From: a virus
Direction: 5' to 3' (one strand)
Length of the DNA: 22,184 nt
IMG/VR virus record: IMGVR_UViG_3300028829_002605
Span: 1-22,184 of that record
Shown: positions 1-8,743 of the stretch, one piece after another
How the letters are laid out: the number at the start of each line of letters is the position of its first letter
Position numbering within the stretch: the stretch's first letter is position 1
Translations under genes and position numbers: made by a program
The notes under the pieces: generated by a model
What the model was told of the DNA's origin: nothing
The model's database searches: none
What the model saw: only the letters and a program-made list of their open reading frames with translations

Positions 1-32
1 ATCTTAATTTAAAAGGATATTTAGGAGCTGAG

Positions 33-1973
33 ATGGCTTCTGATTTCGTAGCTTTTGACGGACAAGAGGAAAGATTAGCTAACTTAATTCAACAGTTTCC
101 TGATTTACAGAATCCAATAACCGAATATCTAGCTGCTGATCCTGACGATAATGAGTTAGTAGGTAGAGCTAAGAATGTTTTAGAAGGTGCTCTTATAGGG
201 TTAGGTGTAGGTGCTGTAGCTAAGTCTGTTATGGCAGGGTTGAATGCTATTAAGACTAAGAATGTAGAGATAGGTAAAGGAGCGAATAGAGAAGATGCTG
301 TTACTTCCGCTATGATGAAGTGGGAAGATGAGACTAAGGATTTAAGGGTTGCTGATCTACCTGACTTTAAGTTTATAGATGATGAGGCAAGATTACTGCG
401 AGAAATAGAGACGGACAAAGTAGCAGTTGCAAATGAAGAACGAGACTTAAAATCAATCTTAGATAAAGAAAAAGCAGGTGAGACTATTGACGATTGGCAA
501 AAAGGTCTTAGAGAAGATCGACTAGATAAATTTAAAACAGATTTAAAAAATAACGAAGAAGCTTTAGATAAACTTAAAGCTAGGAAATCTTTTGAAAAGC
601 AGCCTGAATTACAAGAAAAGCTAGAAGAGTTTGATGTAGGGATAGAAGAACTAGATGAAGTTATAGCCACTAGACCTCCTCCTTATCAAACTTATGAAGA
701 CGCTGGGATGTTAGATGTTAAACCTAGAGGTGCTGCAAACATAATAAGAAGATTGAGGCAACCTAATGTATTAAAAGATGCTGATCCATCCGATGTAAAA
801 GATATAGAAAAATTTATAGATGTAATAGGTGCTAGGTTATTTGATGATGTAGCTCAACCTATGATTACTAACAAGATTCCATCTGCTGGTAGGTACGAGT
901 TTGGTAGTAATCTGCTCAAGATAAGAGCTGACGTTGTTAAAGAAGGAGGGATGAAAAGAACTATGGTGCATGAGTTGTGGCATAGCCTTAGTAGGTATCT
1001 ACCTGAAAAAGATTTAACAAAGATAACTAAAGAGTTTCAAAGAGAACGTAATAAATACATTCAAAGTTTTGGGATAGAAATAAAAGATTTAGAAGTTGAA
1101 TTTGACCCAAGCACTGTAACTAGAAAAGACATACCTAAAGAACTCGATAGATTCTTGCGAGGCAAGAGAGGCGATTTTAATAATGCTAATTACAGATATA
1201 AAGATATAGACGAGTACTTTGCTGAAGAAATGTCCGACGCTTGGTTTAAGAAAGAAGCTGCTGGTGAACTTGCTCCTAGCGGAAGTCCTAAAAGAATTGC
1301 TCAAGAATTTGCTATATTCTTTAAAGATTTATTTGAGTCATTAAAAGCAAAACTAGGCATAGACCAACGACAAAAGATATTTAACGATTTCCTGAAACAG
1401 CGTAATGTAAAAGTACAAAGACAAAGTTCGTTAAGACCTGGTGAGGTTTCTTTTGCTGACTTACCTGATCTAAAACCTAGCGATGTTGTTGACGATATAA
1501 TCAAAGATGCAGACGCACCTACCTTTAGAGTTGGAGGTAAACAATCGTTAACTGGAATGGTTAAGACAATGGGTAAGCTACCAGAAGGTATGTACCCTCA
1601 AGAGTTAGCAAGTTTAGCTGAACAAGGTGCAGAGAAGCTTCTAAAGGATAGCACTAAGATGGCTAAGATGAGTCAAGAGATGTTAGATGAGGGTGTAGTT
1701 AATGAGTTAGCTGATGCTATGGGAGCTAACGGAAAGATGATGAACTCTTTGATACAACAAGCATCTAAAGATAAAACTACTCTGTTTCGTATCACAGCTA
1801 GGATTAAATCCTTGGAGTCTATGTTAGCTGCTAACGGTAAAGAAATACTAAATGTAGCTGAACAATACAAAAACAAAAAAGGTAAGATAGGTGAAGATGA
1901 ATTAGAAACCATTGAAGCTCGTTTGAAAACTTTAGTAGAACAACAACTACATATACAGCTAACACTAAGCTAA
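33..1973 (+). CDS. Internal virion (ejection) protein, N-terminal part, with zincin-like HExxH motif
   Basis: A 646-residue product resembling the N-terminal half of very large podovirus internal virion proteins, which enter the cell with the DNA. A small Gly/Ala-rich hydrophobic stretch (about residues 50-70) is followed by a long charged, coiled-coil-like segment (about 125-215). A metallopeptidase-like motif HELWH lies at residues 313-317, with an acidic DEYFAEE segment at about 393-399 that could give the third zinc ligand. The ATG at 33 has a good AGGAG ribosome site about 5 nt upstream. However, the frame is open from base 3 with no stop, so the protein may begin before the window. The ORF stops at 1971-1973, and the next ORF seems to continue the same protein in the -1 frame. 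Assignment to a virion protein is from family appearance and from its place next to the tail fibre; protease activity is inference. Confidence 0.7.
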   Translation: MASDFVAFDGQEERLANLIQQFPDLQNPITEYLAADPDDNELVGRAKNVLEGALIGLGVGAVAKSVMAGLNAIKTKNVEIGKGANREDAVTSAMMKWEDETKDLRVADLPDFKFIDDEARLLREIETDKVAVANEERDLKSILDKEKAGETIDDWQKGLREDRLDKFKTDLKNNEEALDKLKARKSFEKQPELQEKLEEFDVGIEELDEVIATRPPPYQTYEDAGMLDVKPRGAANIIRRLRQPNVLKDADPSDVKDIEKFIDVIGARLFDDVAQPMITNKIPSAGRYEFGSNLLKIRADVVKEGGMKRTMVHELWHSLSRYLPEKDLTKITKEFQRERNKYIQSFGIEIKDLEVEFDPSTVTRKDIPKELDRFLRGKRGDFNNANYRYKDIDEYFAEEMSDAWFKKEAAGELAPSGSPKRIAQEFAIFFKDLFESLKAKLGIDQRQKIFNDFLKQRNVKVQRQSSLRPGEVSFADLPDLKPSDVVDDIIKDADAPTFRVGGKQSLTGMVKTMGKLPEGMYPQELASLAEQGAEKLLKDSTKMAKMSQEMLDEGVVNELADAMGANGKMMNSLIQQASKDKTTLFRITARIKSLESMLAANGKEILNVAEQYKNKKGKIGEDELETIEARLKTLVEQQLHIQLTLS

Positions 1974-2002
1974 GACAAGAGTACCTCAATAAAAGAGGAG
2001 GC

Positions 2003-4285
2003 ATGACTGTCGATGAAATGGTAGAAGGCATAATGTTAGCTAAGAACGGACAGGGCGATGATTTGTGGAATACTTTGATCCAGATGAATAAAGTCATCCG
2101 AGGAGCTGAAGGTGGGAAGTTGATGGATATGGTAGAAGAGTATTATAAAAACTCTATCATGTACGGTCCTCGAACACTAACGGTTAATGCTACTGGTGGT
2201 GCTATGTCTTCTGCTCTTAAAAACTTTGAAAGATATGTAGGAGGTTGGTTAAGCTCTTCTCCTGATGTAAAGAAAGCTGTAGTTAACTCTGTATCTCAAG
2301 GGATGCACATGAAAGATTTAGCTAGGTTTGTATTGAATGCTTGGAAGAGTGGAGATCATTATATTGGAGACGCAAGGTCGGCTTTTGTTGAGACACCAGG
2401 AGGAAGTGTAGGTTCTATTACAGCTAAAAATGTAGAGCGTTTACGAGGTAAAGACATTGAAAGCGATGCTGTAAAAGGTTTCATTGATTTCATGGGTAAC
2501 GCTATAAGGATACCCAATAGGTTTAATACTTCTGTCGATCAGATGTATAAGTTCTATGAGTACAGAAACAGAGCTTCTGCTAATTTAGGACTAAAAGCGT
2601 TTGAACTAGGAATCAGAGACCCCAAGAAAGTTGCTGAGTATGTGGAAGATTCTTTAAGTGCTTTAATAACTCGATCTAACCGTAACTTTTCTACTACTCA
2701 TTTAATTAAAGAGGCAGAACAATTTGTTCAAGGTCCATTCGCTACACCAGCTGCTAGAGAAAAAGCAATAGCTGATTATGTTCAACAAGCACAAAGCGAA
2801 GCTTTAGAAACAGCGAGAAGAAATAAACTTGTAGGAGAAGATTCTAGGGATAATGACTTCATGGCTTTAGAGGAGTTAGCTAGAGATTGGGTTGACCCTA
2901 ATATTAAATCAGCAGATGAAATAGCTTTCTCAGAGCAATTAGGACCGACAATGCAGAAACTACAAGGTTTTGTAAGTGGTGTACCTTTAGGGTTTATTGT
3001 TGCTCCGTTTATTCGTACTCCAACAAACATCTTAAAGTTTTCTTTTAGTCGATTACTTGCTCCTGGAGAAATAGCTTACAACACAGCTAAGTATTTAAAA
3101 GGTGGGGAGTATGCTAAGAAAATAGATGCCCTTCAAGAAGGTAAAGCTCCTGCATTAGAAAAAACTAGGAAATCTTTGTTAGAACAGATTAACGCTGTTA
3201 AAGCTGACGGTTCGCCTGATTTAATTGCAAGAGCAGAAGCAAAAGGTAAACTCGCTACAGGTACGTTATTCAATACAGCTCTCGCTACTACTGTTTATCA
3301 TTTCAAAGATAAAATTAACGGTGGTGGTCCGAAGGACTTCAGGCAGCGTAAGGTTTGGATGGCAGCTGGTAATATGCCTTACAGTATAAAAGTAGGTGAT
3401 ACTTGGATGAGCTACCAAAGACTTGACCCTATAGCTACTATTATAGGTGTTTACGCTGATATGGCAGATTTGATAGACGATGGTAAAATGCATAGCATTG
3501 ATTCCACTACCTTTGAAAAAATAAGTTCAGCTTTAACTTTAACTTTAACTAGGAACGCAACCAACAAGTCATACCTTGCAGGTATTGATAAGTTCTTTAG
3601 TTTAATATTTGATCCTGAGTCTACTAGCGGAGCTAAATATTTAGGTGCAGCAGCAGGTGGTTTTATTCCTAACATATTTAATCAAGGTCAATCTATAACA
3701 GGAGATCAAGAACTAAAAGAAGCTAGAGATTTTGCTGATGTAATTCTTAAAAGAATCCCAGGAGTAGCTATGGATTTGAAAAGGAATCCTTTAGGAGAAC
3801 CTGTCGTACAAGAATACTTTGAAGGTATAGCAGGTGTTCTTAATCCTCTTAATCCTATTATGTGGGGAGGAGAAAAGAACGATGCAGTGTTAACTGAACT
3901 AGCTAGAGTTTCACACGGTTTCTCAGCTCCTCAGACAAAACTAGATGGTTTAATTGATCTTACTAATTTTGATGGTGCGAATGATAGGAGTGCTTACGAC
4001 AGATGGTTGGACCTTCAATCTAAAATTAAGATAAACAATTTAACTTTAAGACAGTCTTTAACTAAATTAATAAACAATAAAGAATACAGAAGTTTAGACC
4101 CACAATCTTTTAGTGGTTTGATTAGTCCCAGAGTTGCTTACTTACAAAGAATTATAGGAAGATATAGAAAAGCAGCTAAAATGCAGATGTTGAAAGAGTT
4201 TCCTGAAGTAAGACAAGAGCAACAAAAATTAAAGTCAGCCTCAACTAGAGAAGATGTGCTTGAACTTTTACAACAAACAAATTAA
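2003..4285 (+). CDS. Internal virion (ejection) protein, C-terminal part
   Basis: A 760-residue product with features seen in the C-terminal half of large podovirus ejection proteins: an early segment with SIMYGPRTLTVNATGGAMSS and a central FIVAPFIRTPTNILKFSF segment, a combination I recognise from this phage family. The rest is mainly helical, with Ala/Gly-rich amphipathic stretches. Joined to the upstream ORF it would give about 1,400 residues, near the 1,318 of T7 gp16. The ATG at 2003 follows GAGGAGG with only about 1 nt spacing, too close for normal initiation. The frame is open back to 1916 and encodes plausible sequence (LRQEYLNKRGG) before the Met. So 2003 may be an internal Met of a protein reached by frameshift. 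It ends 12 nt before the tail fibre gene. Confidence 0.75.
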   Translation: MTVDEMVEGIMLAKNGQGDDLWNTLIQMNKVIRGAEGGKLMDMVEEYYKNSIMYGPRTLTVNATGGAMSSALKNFERYVGGWLSSSPDVKKAVVNSVSQGMHMKDLARFVLNAWKSGDHYIGDARSAFVETPGGSVGSITAKNVERLRGKDIESDAVKGFIDFMGNAIRIPNRFNTSVDQMYKFYEYRNRASANLGLKAFELGIRDPKKVAEYVEDSLSALITRSNRNFSTTHLIKEAEQFVQGPFATPAAREKAIADYVQQAQSEALETARRNKLVGEDSRDNDFMALEELARDWVDPNIKSADEIAFSEQLGPTMQKLQGFVSGVPLGFIVAPFIRTPTNILKFSFSRLLAPGEIAYNTAKYLKGGEYAKKIDALQEGKAPALEKTRKSLLEQINAVKADGSPDLIARAEAKGKLATGTLFNTALATTVYHFKDKINGGGPKDFRQRKVWMAAGNMPYSIKVGDTWMSYQRLDPIATIIGVYADMADLIDDGKMHSIDSTTFEKISSALTLTLTRNATNKSYLAGIDKFFSLIFDPESTSGAKYLGAAAGGFIPNIFNQGQSITGDQELKEARDFADVILKRIPGVAMDLKRNPLGEPVVQEYFEGIAGVLNPLNPIMWGGEKNDAVLTELARVSHGFSAPQTKLDGLIDLTNFDGANDRSAYDRWLDLQSKIKINNLTLRQSLTKLINNKEYRSLDPQSFSGLISPRVAYLQRIIGRYRKAAKMQMLKEFPEVRQEQQKLKSASTREDVLELLQQTN

Positions 4286-4297
4286 TAATAGATTACC

Positions 4298-5752
4298 ATG
4301 CCTAATACATACGTAGACTACACTGGGGATAATACTACTACCTCCTTTGCTTTTCCTTTTCCTTATCTCGATGACACACACGTTGTAGTACAACTTGATA
4401 CAGTGGCTTTAGCTGGTGGTAAATTTGTAGATCAAACAGTTACTACTCACTACACAATCCAAACTTCTCCTTCTGCTGCTATAATATTTGTTACTGCTCC
4501 AGCAAATGGAGACAGGATAAGGATCAAAAGAGATAGTGCTTCTGATACTGCTCTTGTAGACTTTGAGAATGGAAGTGTACTTACTGAGGTAGAACTAGAT
4601 CGTGCTTACCTTCACAACCTTTATCTTAACGAAGAGATTGAAGAGGGTAGTGGTAAGAACACGATGACTAAAGACCCTGTTGATGGACACTACGATGCCG
4701 ATTTAGCCAAGATTAAAAACCTAGCTGATCCTACAAACCCACAAGATGCAGTAACTAAGAACTACGCAGATACTACTTTTGTTGATGTAGCTGGTGACTC
4801 GATGACTGGTAACTTGGCTATGGGTGCTAATAACATTACAGGTGCATCTAGTGTACAAGGACTTGCTCTTACCGATCCAGCTGCAAACGATCACGCTGCT
4901 AATAAGAAATATGTAGACCAACAAGACGCACTACAAGTTACTAAGACTGGTGATTCAATGAGCGGTGCTCTTGATTTAGGAAGCAATAAAATAACAAGTT
5001 TAGATACTCCTACTGTTGCTTCAGATGCTGCTAATAAATCTTATGTAGACTCAAACATTGCATCGACTCTAGCGACAGGTGTAGCAGGTGGACTAATAGA
5101 TACTGTTAATATTGCAGATGACGCTATTACTGGTGATAAGATTGCAGATAACGCAATAGGAACTAATCATTTAGGTGTTGATGTTATTGTTGCTGAAGAC
5201 ATAGCGAATAACGCAATCACGGTTGCAGAGCTAGCAGACAACGCAGTAACAGCTGCTAAGATTAGTGCGACTGATACTGATTTCTGTGTGGATACTAACG
5301 GAAGGGTTGGTATAGGTGTTTCGCCTCCTTTATCTCCTCTTCATGTAGTTGGGGATGCTCGTTTTAATGGTAATGTAATTGTAGGACCAGATTTAAGAGG
5401 GTTTATTGCAGAGAAGTCGGAGGGCTTGACTGGTACTGCTGTAGCTGTAGGCGGTACGGTTGATATTACTGTTGCAGGAGATTCAAGCTTTCAAGGTTTT
5501 TTAACAGTTTCAAGTATACACCCGCAAGACGCTACAATAAGAACTCAAACTACTTTCTCAGTTTTCGGGAGAAGTAATCAATCACCTGCTGCTCCAAGCT
5601 TTACAGCCACAATAATTACTTCTGTTGATGGTTCAAATCCAATGCAGTTTTCAATAACTTCTACAACAAACGGTGTAATAACTTTCACAAACAATCATGC
5701 CACTCTGACTTCTGCCGTTACTATGATGTATTTTGGAGCAAGTGGATTTTAA
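4298..5752 (+). CDS. Tail fibre protein (T7 gp17-type N-terminus)
   Basis: A 484-residue tail fibre. Residues 1 to about 115 resemble the T7 gp17 N-terminal domain that attaches the fibre to the tail: a YVDYTGDNTTTSFAFPFPYL start, then IRIKRDS and the helical DRAYLHNLYLNEEIEEG end. Next come repeats of the kind DPxxxxDAxxKxYVD followed by GDSMxGxLxxGxNxIT (two or three copies, about 145-250), then alanine/asparagine-rich ADNAIxxxxL repeats typical of slender trimeric fibre shafts. The last 120 residues are a beta-rich Ser/Thr/Val sequence ending MMYFGASGF and probably form the receptor-binding tip. The start codon has no clear Shine-Dalgarno. No chaperone or peptidase domain was recognised at the C-terminus. 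The receptor is unknown. Confidence 0.9.
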   Translation: MPNTYVDYTGDNTTTSFAFPFPYLDDTHVVVQLDTVALAGGKFVDQTVTTHYTIQTSPSAAIIFVTAPANGDRIRIKRDSASDTALVDFENGSVLTEVELDRAYLHNLYLNEEIEEGSGKNTMTKDPVDGHYDADLAKIKNLADPTNPQDAVTKNYADTTFVDVAGDSMTGNLAMGANNITGASSVQGLALTDPAANDHAANKKYVDQQDALQVTKTGDSMSGALDLGSNKITSLDTPTVASDAANKSYVDSNIASTLATGVAGGLIDTVNIADDAITGDKIADNAIGTNHLGVDVIVAEDIANNAITVAELADNAVTAAKISATDTDFCVDTNGRVGIGVSPPLSPLHVVGDARFNGNVIVGPDLRGFIAEKSEGLTGTAVAVGGTVDITVAGDSSFQGFLTVSSIHPQDATIRTQTTFSVFGRSNQSPAAPSFTATIITSVDGSNPMQFSITSTTNGVITFTNNHATLTSAVTMMYFGASGF

Positions 5753-5758
5753 TATATA

Positions 5759-6010
5759 ATGACTGAATCAATATCACACTTTCTCGACACTGCTCTAGCT
5801 GTTATCCTAGGTGCTATCGGATGGGTTATAAAAAAACTATCAGATCGCTTAGACACAGACGAGAAACGATTAACAAAGATTGAAGTAGAGTTAGCTACGC
5901 AACGAGAACGAGATACTGCTGTTGAGAACCGTATGAGTGGATTAGAAGTCACTGTAAAAGAAATTAACGGTAAACTAGATAGAATGATGGAGATATTAAT
6001 TAAACGATGA
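5759..6010 (+). CDS. Small membrane/coiled-coil protein, holin- or spanin-like candidate
   Basis: An 83-residue protein with one hydrophobic segment (about residues 7-25, LDTALAVILGAIGWVI) followed by a charged heptad-like region to the end (KLSDRLDTDEKRLTKIE onward), so it is probably membrane-anchored with a coiled-coil tail. Phage genes of this shape, lying between tail fibre and terminase, are often annotated as holin-like or as inner-membrane lysis accessories. That is an argument from position and architecture only; no endolysin lies next to it. It starts 6 nt after the tail fibre stop and shares ATGA with the next gene, so the two are probably translationally coupled. Confidence 0.7.
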   Translation: MTESISHFLDTALAVILGAIGWVIKKLSDRLDTDEKRLTKIEVELATQRERDTAVENRMSGLEVTVKEINGKLDRMMEILIKR

Positions 6011-6129
6011 AAAAAGGATTATACGCAAACATTAACAGAAGAAGAAAGCTAGGCATTAGTCGTAGCAAGAAGAAGTCTACTATATCACCTAAGTCCTACG
6101 CAAATATGAAGCGTGGGTTTAAAAAGTGA
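6007..6129 (+). CDS. Small basic marine phage protein (40 aa)
   Basis: A 40-residue, very basic protein (start MKKGLYANINRRRKLGISRS, end MKRGFKK). From memory, nearly identical short proteins occur in cyanophages and pelagiphages at the same place near the terminase genes; their function is unknown to me. The ATG at 6007 overlaps the upstream stop (ATGA), and its own TGA overlaps the GTG of the next gene, so three genes form a coupled string. Lys, Arg and Ser make up over half of the sequence, which suggests nucleic-acid binding or a packaged structural role; this is inference. The overlaps and recognisable sequence make it a convincing gene despite its size. Confidence 0.8.
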   Translation: MKKGLYANINRRRKLGISRSKKKSTISPKSYANMKRGFKK

Positions 6130-6365
6130 GAAGTGTATCGTTATCTCTAGGTAGAGGTGAGAAGTCTAAGAAGGGTGGACTCACTGCTAAAGGCAGAGCT
6201 AAGTATAACAAGGCTACTGGGTCTAACTTAAAAGCTCCTCAACCTGGTGGTGGTCCTAGAAAGCGAAGCTTCTGTGCTAGGATGGGTGGTAATAAAGGAC
6301 CAATGAAAGATAGTAAAGGTAGACCCACTAGAAAAGCGTTAGCCCTTAGACGTTGGAAGTGTTAA
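6126..6365 (+). CDS. Small basic phage protein (DUF6321-like)
   Basis: A 79-residue basic protein beginning with GTG inside the previous stop (GTGA). It contains KGGLTAKGRAKYNKATGSNL, PGGGPRKRSFCARM and a C-terminal RKALALRRWKC. This pattern matches a family found in many marine phages and, as I recall, named DUF6321; I cannot run the search to confirm. Two conserved cysteines (SFCARM and the terminal WKC) and many Lys/Arg/Gly residues suggest nucleic-acid or virion association, but no biochemical role is known to me. It lies between the basic 40-residue gene and a small membrane protein in the late region just before terminase. Confidence 0.8.
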   Translation: MRSVSLSLGRGEKSKKGGLTAKGRAKYNKATGSNLKAPQPGGGPRKRSFCARMGGNKGPMKDSKGRPTRKALALRRWKC

Positions 6366-6392
6366 CAAATGCCTCAGTAAGAAGTTGATGAG

Positions 6393-6716
6393 ATGACAGA
6401 GATAAACGCAAACGCATCCGCTAAAGTACAACTCGCTTTTGCTGCAAAGGTAATTGCTTTGGTAGGAACTGCGGTTTGGGGATATTCAGTAATTGTCAAC
6501 CGCCTAAATACCATTGAAATGGATATATCTAGGATTCAACATGAGCTTAATTTGAACTCAGAATTTCGCATAAGATGGCCTCGTGGGGAGATCGGTTCAC
6601 TACCTGCTGACGCTACCCAAGACATGAACATTGAACACCTAAAGACTAGGGTGAATAAACTAGACGAGCACGTAGATAAGTTGCGTTACGGTGTTCCTAT
6701 GACTAGAGAAGAATAA
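6393..6716 (+). CDS. Single-TM protein with coiled-coil tail, unknown
   Basis: A 107-residue protein with one hydrophobic helix (about residues 11-35, through AFAAKVIALVGTAVWGYSVI) and then a helical heptad-like region (RLNTIEMDISRIQHELNL). A Pro/Arg-rich stretch with FRIRWPRGEIGSLPADATQD leads to another helix and the end PMTREE. The topology is like that of the gene at 5759, so the two may be partners, for example holin with pinholin or inner-membrane spanin; this is speculation. A weak ribosome site (AAGAAG) lies about 10 nt upstream of the ATG at 6393. It is followed 12 nt later by the small terminase gene. Confidence 0.65.
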   Translation: MTEINANASAKVQLAFAAKVIALVGTAVWGYSVIVNRLNTIEMDISRIQHELNLNSEFRIRWPRGEIGSLPADATQDMNIEHLKTRVNKLDEHVDKLRYGVPMTREE

Positions 6717-6728
6717 TAACAATATATT

Positions 6729-6974
6729 ATGAAGACTTTTGAAGAACTAGGTAAATTACAAGGTTATGTAGCAGATACCTACAAATCAGCTATCGATCAG
6801 ATGCACGAGACTGGTGAGTACAATCCATCACTACTGAACGGTGCTAGGCAATTACTTAAAGATAATGAGATTGTATTAACAAGTGGGAAAGATACTCCCC
6901 TTAATGACCTACTCAATGAAGTACTCCCCTTTGAAGATGATATACAACTAAAGCAAAAAGTAGCTACAAAGTAA
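6729..6974 (+). CDS. Terminase small subunit (T7 gp18-like)
   Basis: An 81-residue, mostly helical acidic protein directly upstream of the large terminase gene. The size is close to T7 gp18 (89 residues), and the segment SLLNGARQLLKDNEIVL resembles small terminase proteins of marine T7-like phages. Small terminase binds the concatemer near the genome ends and directs the large subunit to cut and package. The evidence is position, size and this short motif; no helix-turn-helix was clearly seen. It starts with ATG after an AT-rich leader without a Shine-Dalgarno and ends 37 nt before the GTG start of the large subunit. Confidence 0.65.
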   Translation: MKTFEELGKLQGYVADTYKSAIDQMHETGEYNPSLLNGARQLLKDNEIVLTSGKDTPLNDLLNEVLPFEDDIQLKQKVATK

Positions 6975-7011
6975 TAACAACACCGAAAGAGAGAGACAAA
7001 AGAGTTGGATT

Positions 7012-8691
7012 GTGAGTATCGATAAACTTAAACAACTCAAGGACTTCCGTAACTTCTTATATGTAGTTTGGAAACACTTGAACCTACCTGATCCTACTGG
7101 ATTACAATATGACATTGCAGACTTCATGCAACACGGTCCTAAACGATCTGTTATCATGGCGTTCCGTGGAGTAGGTAAGTCTTGGATATGTTCTGCCTAT
7201 GCTGTACATCAACTCCTACTAGACCCCACTAAGAACATCCTGGTTGTATCTGCTTCTAAGAACCGTGCTGATGACTTCTCCACCTTTACCTTGAAAATCA
7301 TACACGACATTCCTGTTCTTCAAGGACTAATCCCTAAAAAGGATCAAAGGTTCTCTAAGATAGCCTTCGATGTCGGTCCTGCTCCAGCTGCTCACGCACC
7401 TTCCGTTAAGTCCCTTGGTATATCATCCCAGTTAACAGGTAGCCGTGCAGACATTATCATTGCTGATGACATCGAAGTACCTAATAACTCTGCTACTCAA
7501 GGAATGCGTGATAAGCTAGATGAACAAGTAAAAGAGTTTGAAGCTATTCTAAAGCCCTTAGACACCTCTAGGATTCTCTTTCTAGGGACACCCCAATGCG
7601 AGGACTCTATTTATAACAAACTGCGTGAGAGGGGCTATGACGCTCGTATATGGACCTCTGAGTATCCAAGTGAAGACTTAGTACTTAAGAACTACGATAA
7701 CGATATTGCTCCGTACTTAACTGAAAAGATAACAGATGAGACAGTAGGACGATCTACAGAACCCTCTAGGTTTACTGATCTAGACCTTGAAGAAAGAAAG
7801 CTGTCGTACGGTAGGACTGGGTATGCTTTACAGTTCATGCTTAACCCTCGTTTGTCGGATGCTGATCGGTATCCTTTAAAGGTTAACGATTTAATTATAA
7901 CAGATGTGGATGTAGACCTAGCTCCTGAAAAGATTATGTGGTCCTCTGATCCATCCTTTGAAAATAAAGATATTCCTAACGTAGGTCTAGGTGGGGATAG
8001 ATTTCATAAGCCCTTTAAGATATTAGGTGATATGATTGAGTACACAGGGTCTGTGTTGTCTATTGACCCTAGTGGTAGAGGAAAGGATGAAACAGGATAT
8101 GCTGTTGTTAAGATGCTTAACGGTCAACTCTTTGTTCCAGAAGCTGGTGGGTTAAAAGGTGGATATGATGAACAAACTCTTAAACAACTAGTCTACATTG
8201 CCAAGACTAATAAGGTTAACAAAATTATTATAGAGTCTAACTTTGGAGATGGTATGTTCATGGAACTACTTAAACCTTTGTTTATGACTACCTATCCTTG
8301 TTCCATTGAAGAAGTAAGACATAACAAACAAAAGGAACTTAGAATCATTGATGTCCTTGAACCTGTCCTTAATCAACATAAACTTATTATTGATCCTTCT
8401 GTTGTTCAACAAGACTATAAGAGTGCTCAGTCCTATCCTATTGAACATCAAGCTAAGTATATGCTTATCTATCAACTATCAAGGATAACAAAGGATAAAG
8501 GTAGCCTTATTAACGATGATAGATTAGATGCTCTCTCTATTGCTGTTAACTATTGGGTAGAACAAATGAATCAAGATGTTAACAATAACATTAACTATCG
8601 TAAACAGGAACTCCTGGACAAAGAACTAACGTCCTTTGTAGATACATTTAACAAAGCTAAAGGCTCTTATAACAGTAACCTTTGGATGTGA
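7012..8691 (+). CDS. Terminase large subunit (T7 gp19-like)
   Basis: A 559-residue DNA-packaging motor, near the 586 residues of T7 gp19. The ATPase domain has a Walker A motif FRGVGKSW (residues 51-58), a motif LVVSASKNRADDF (77-89) and a Walker B IIIADDIE (148-155). The C-terminal nuclease domain shows the first acidic motif in LSIDPSGRGKDETGYAV at about residue 350 and the late DDRLDALSIAVNYW motif near residue 510. It drives DNA into the prohead and cuts concatemers. It begins with GTG at 7012 (GTGAGT); no strong Shine-Dalgarno is visible nearby. It is the last gene of the late region, and a hairpin lies about 50 nt after its stop. Confidence 0.95.
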   Translation: MSIDKLKQLKDFRNFLYVVWKHLNLPDPTGLQYDIADFMQHGPKRSVIMAFRGVGKSWICSAYAVHQLLLDPTKNILVVSASKNRADDFSTFTLKIIHDIPVLQGLIPKKDQRFSKIAFDVGPAPAAHAPSVKSLGISSQLTGSRADIIIADDIEVPNNSATQGMRDKLDEQVKEFEAILKPLDTSRILFLGTPQCEDSIYNKLRERGYDARIWTSEYPSEDLVLKNYDNDIAPYLTEKITDETVGRSTEPSRFTDLDLEERKLSYGRTGYALQFMLNPRLSDADRYPLKVNDLIITDVDVDLAPEKIMWSSDPSFENKDIPNVGLGGDRFHKPFKILGDMIEYTGSVLSIDPSGRGKDETGYAVVKMLNGQLFVPEAGGLKGGYDEQTLKQLVYIAKTNKVNKIIIESNFGDGMFMELLKPLFMTTYPCSIEEVRHNKQKELRIIDVLEPVLNQHKLIIDPSVVQQDYKSAQSYPIEHQAKYMLIYQLSRITKDKGSLINDDRLDALSIAVNYWVEQMNQDVNNNINYRKQELLDKELTSFVDTFNKAKGSYNSNLWM

Positions 8692-8743
8692 TTAATGTAA
8701 GTGCTTCGGTAGTTAGTTTAAATACATATCTTTACAGATACTA

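Noticed and set aside
89-670. 193-residue - strand ORF inside the internal virion protein
   Set aside because: Very Ser-rich antisense translation of the charged coiled-coil region; no domain or leader.
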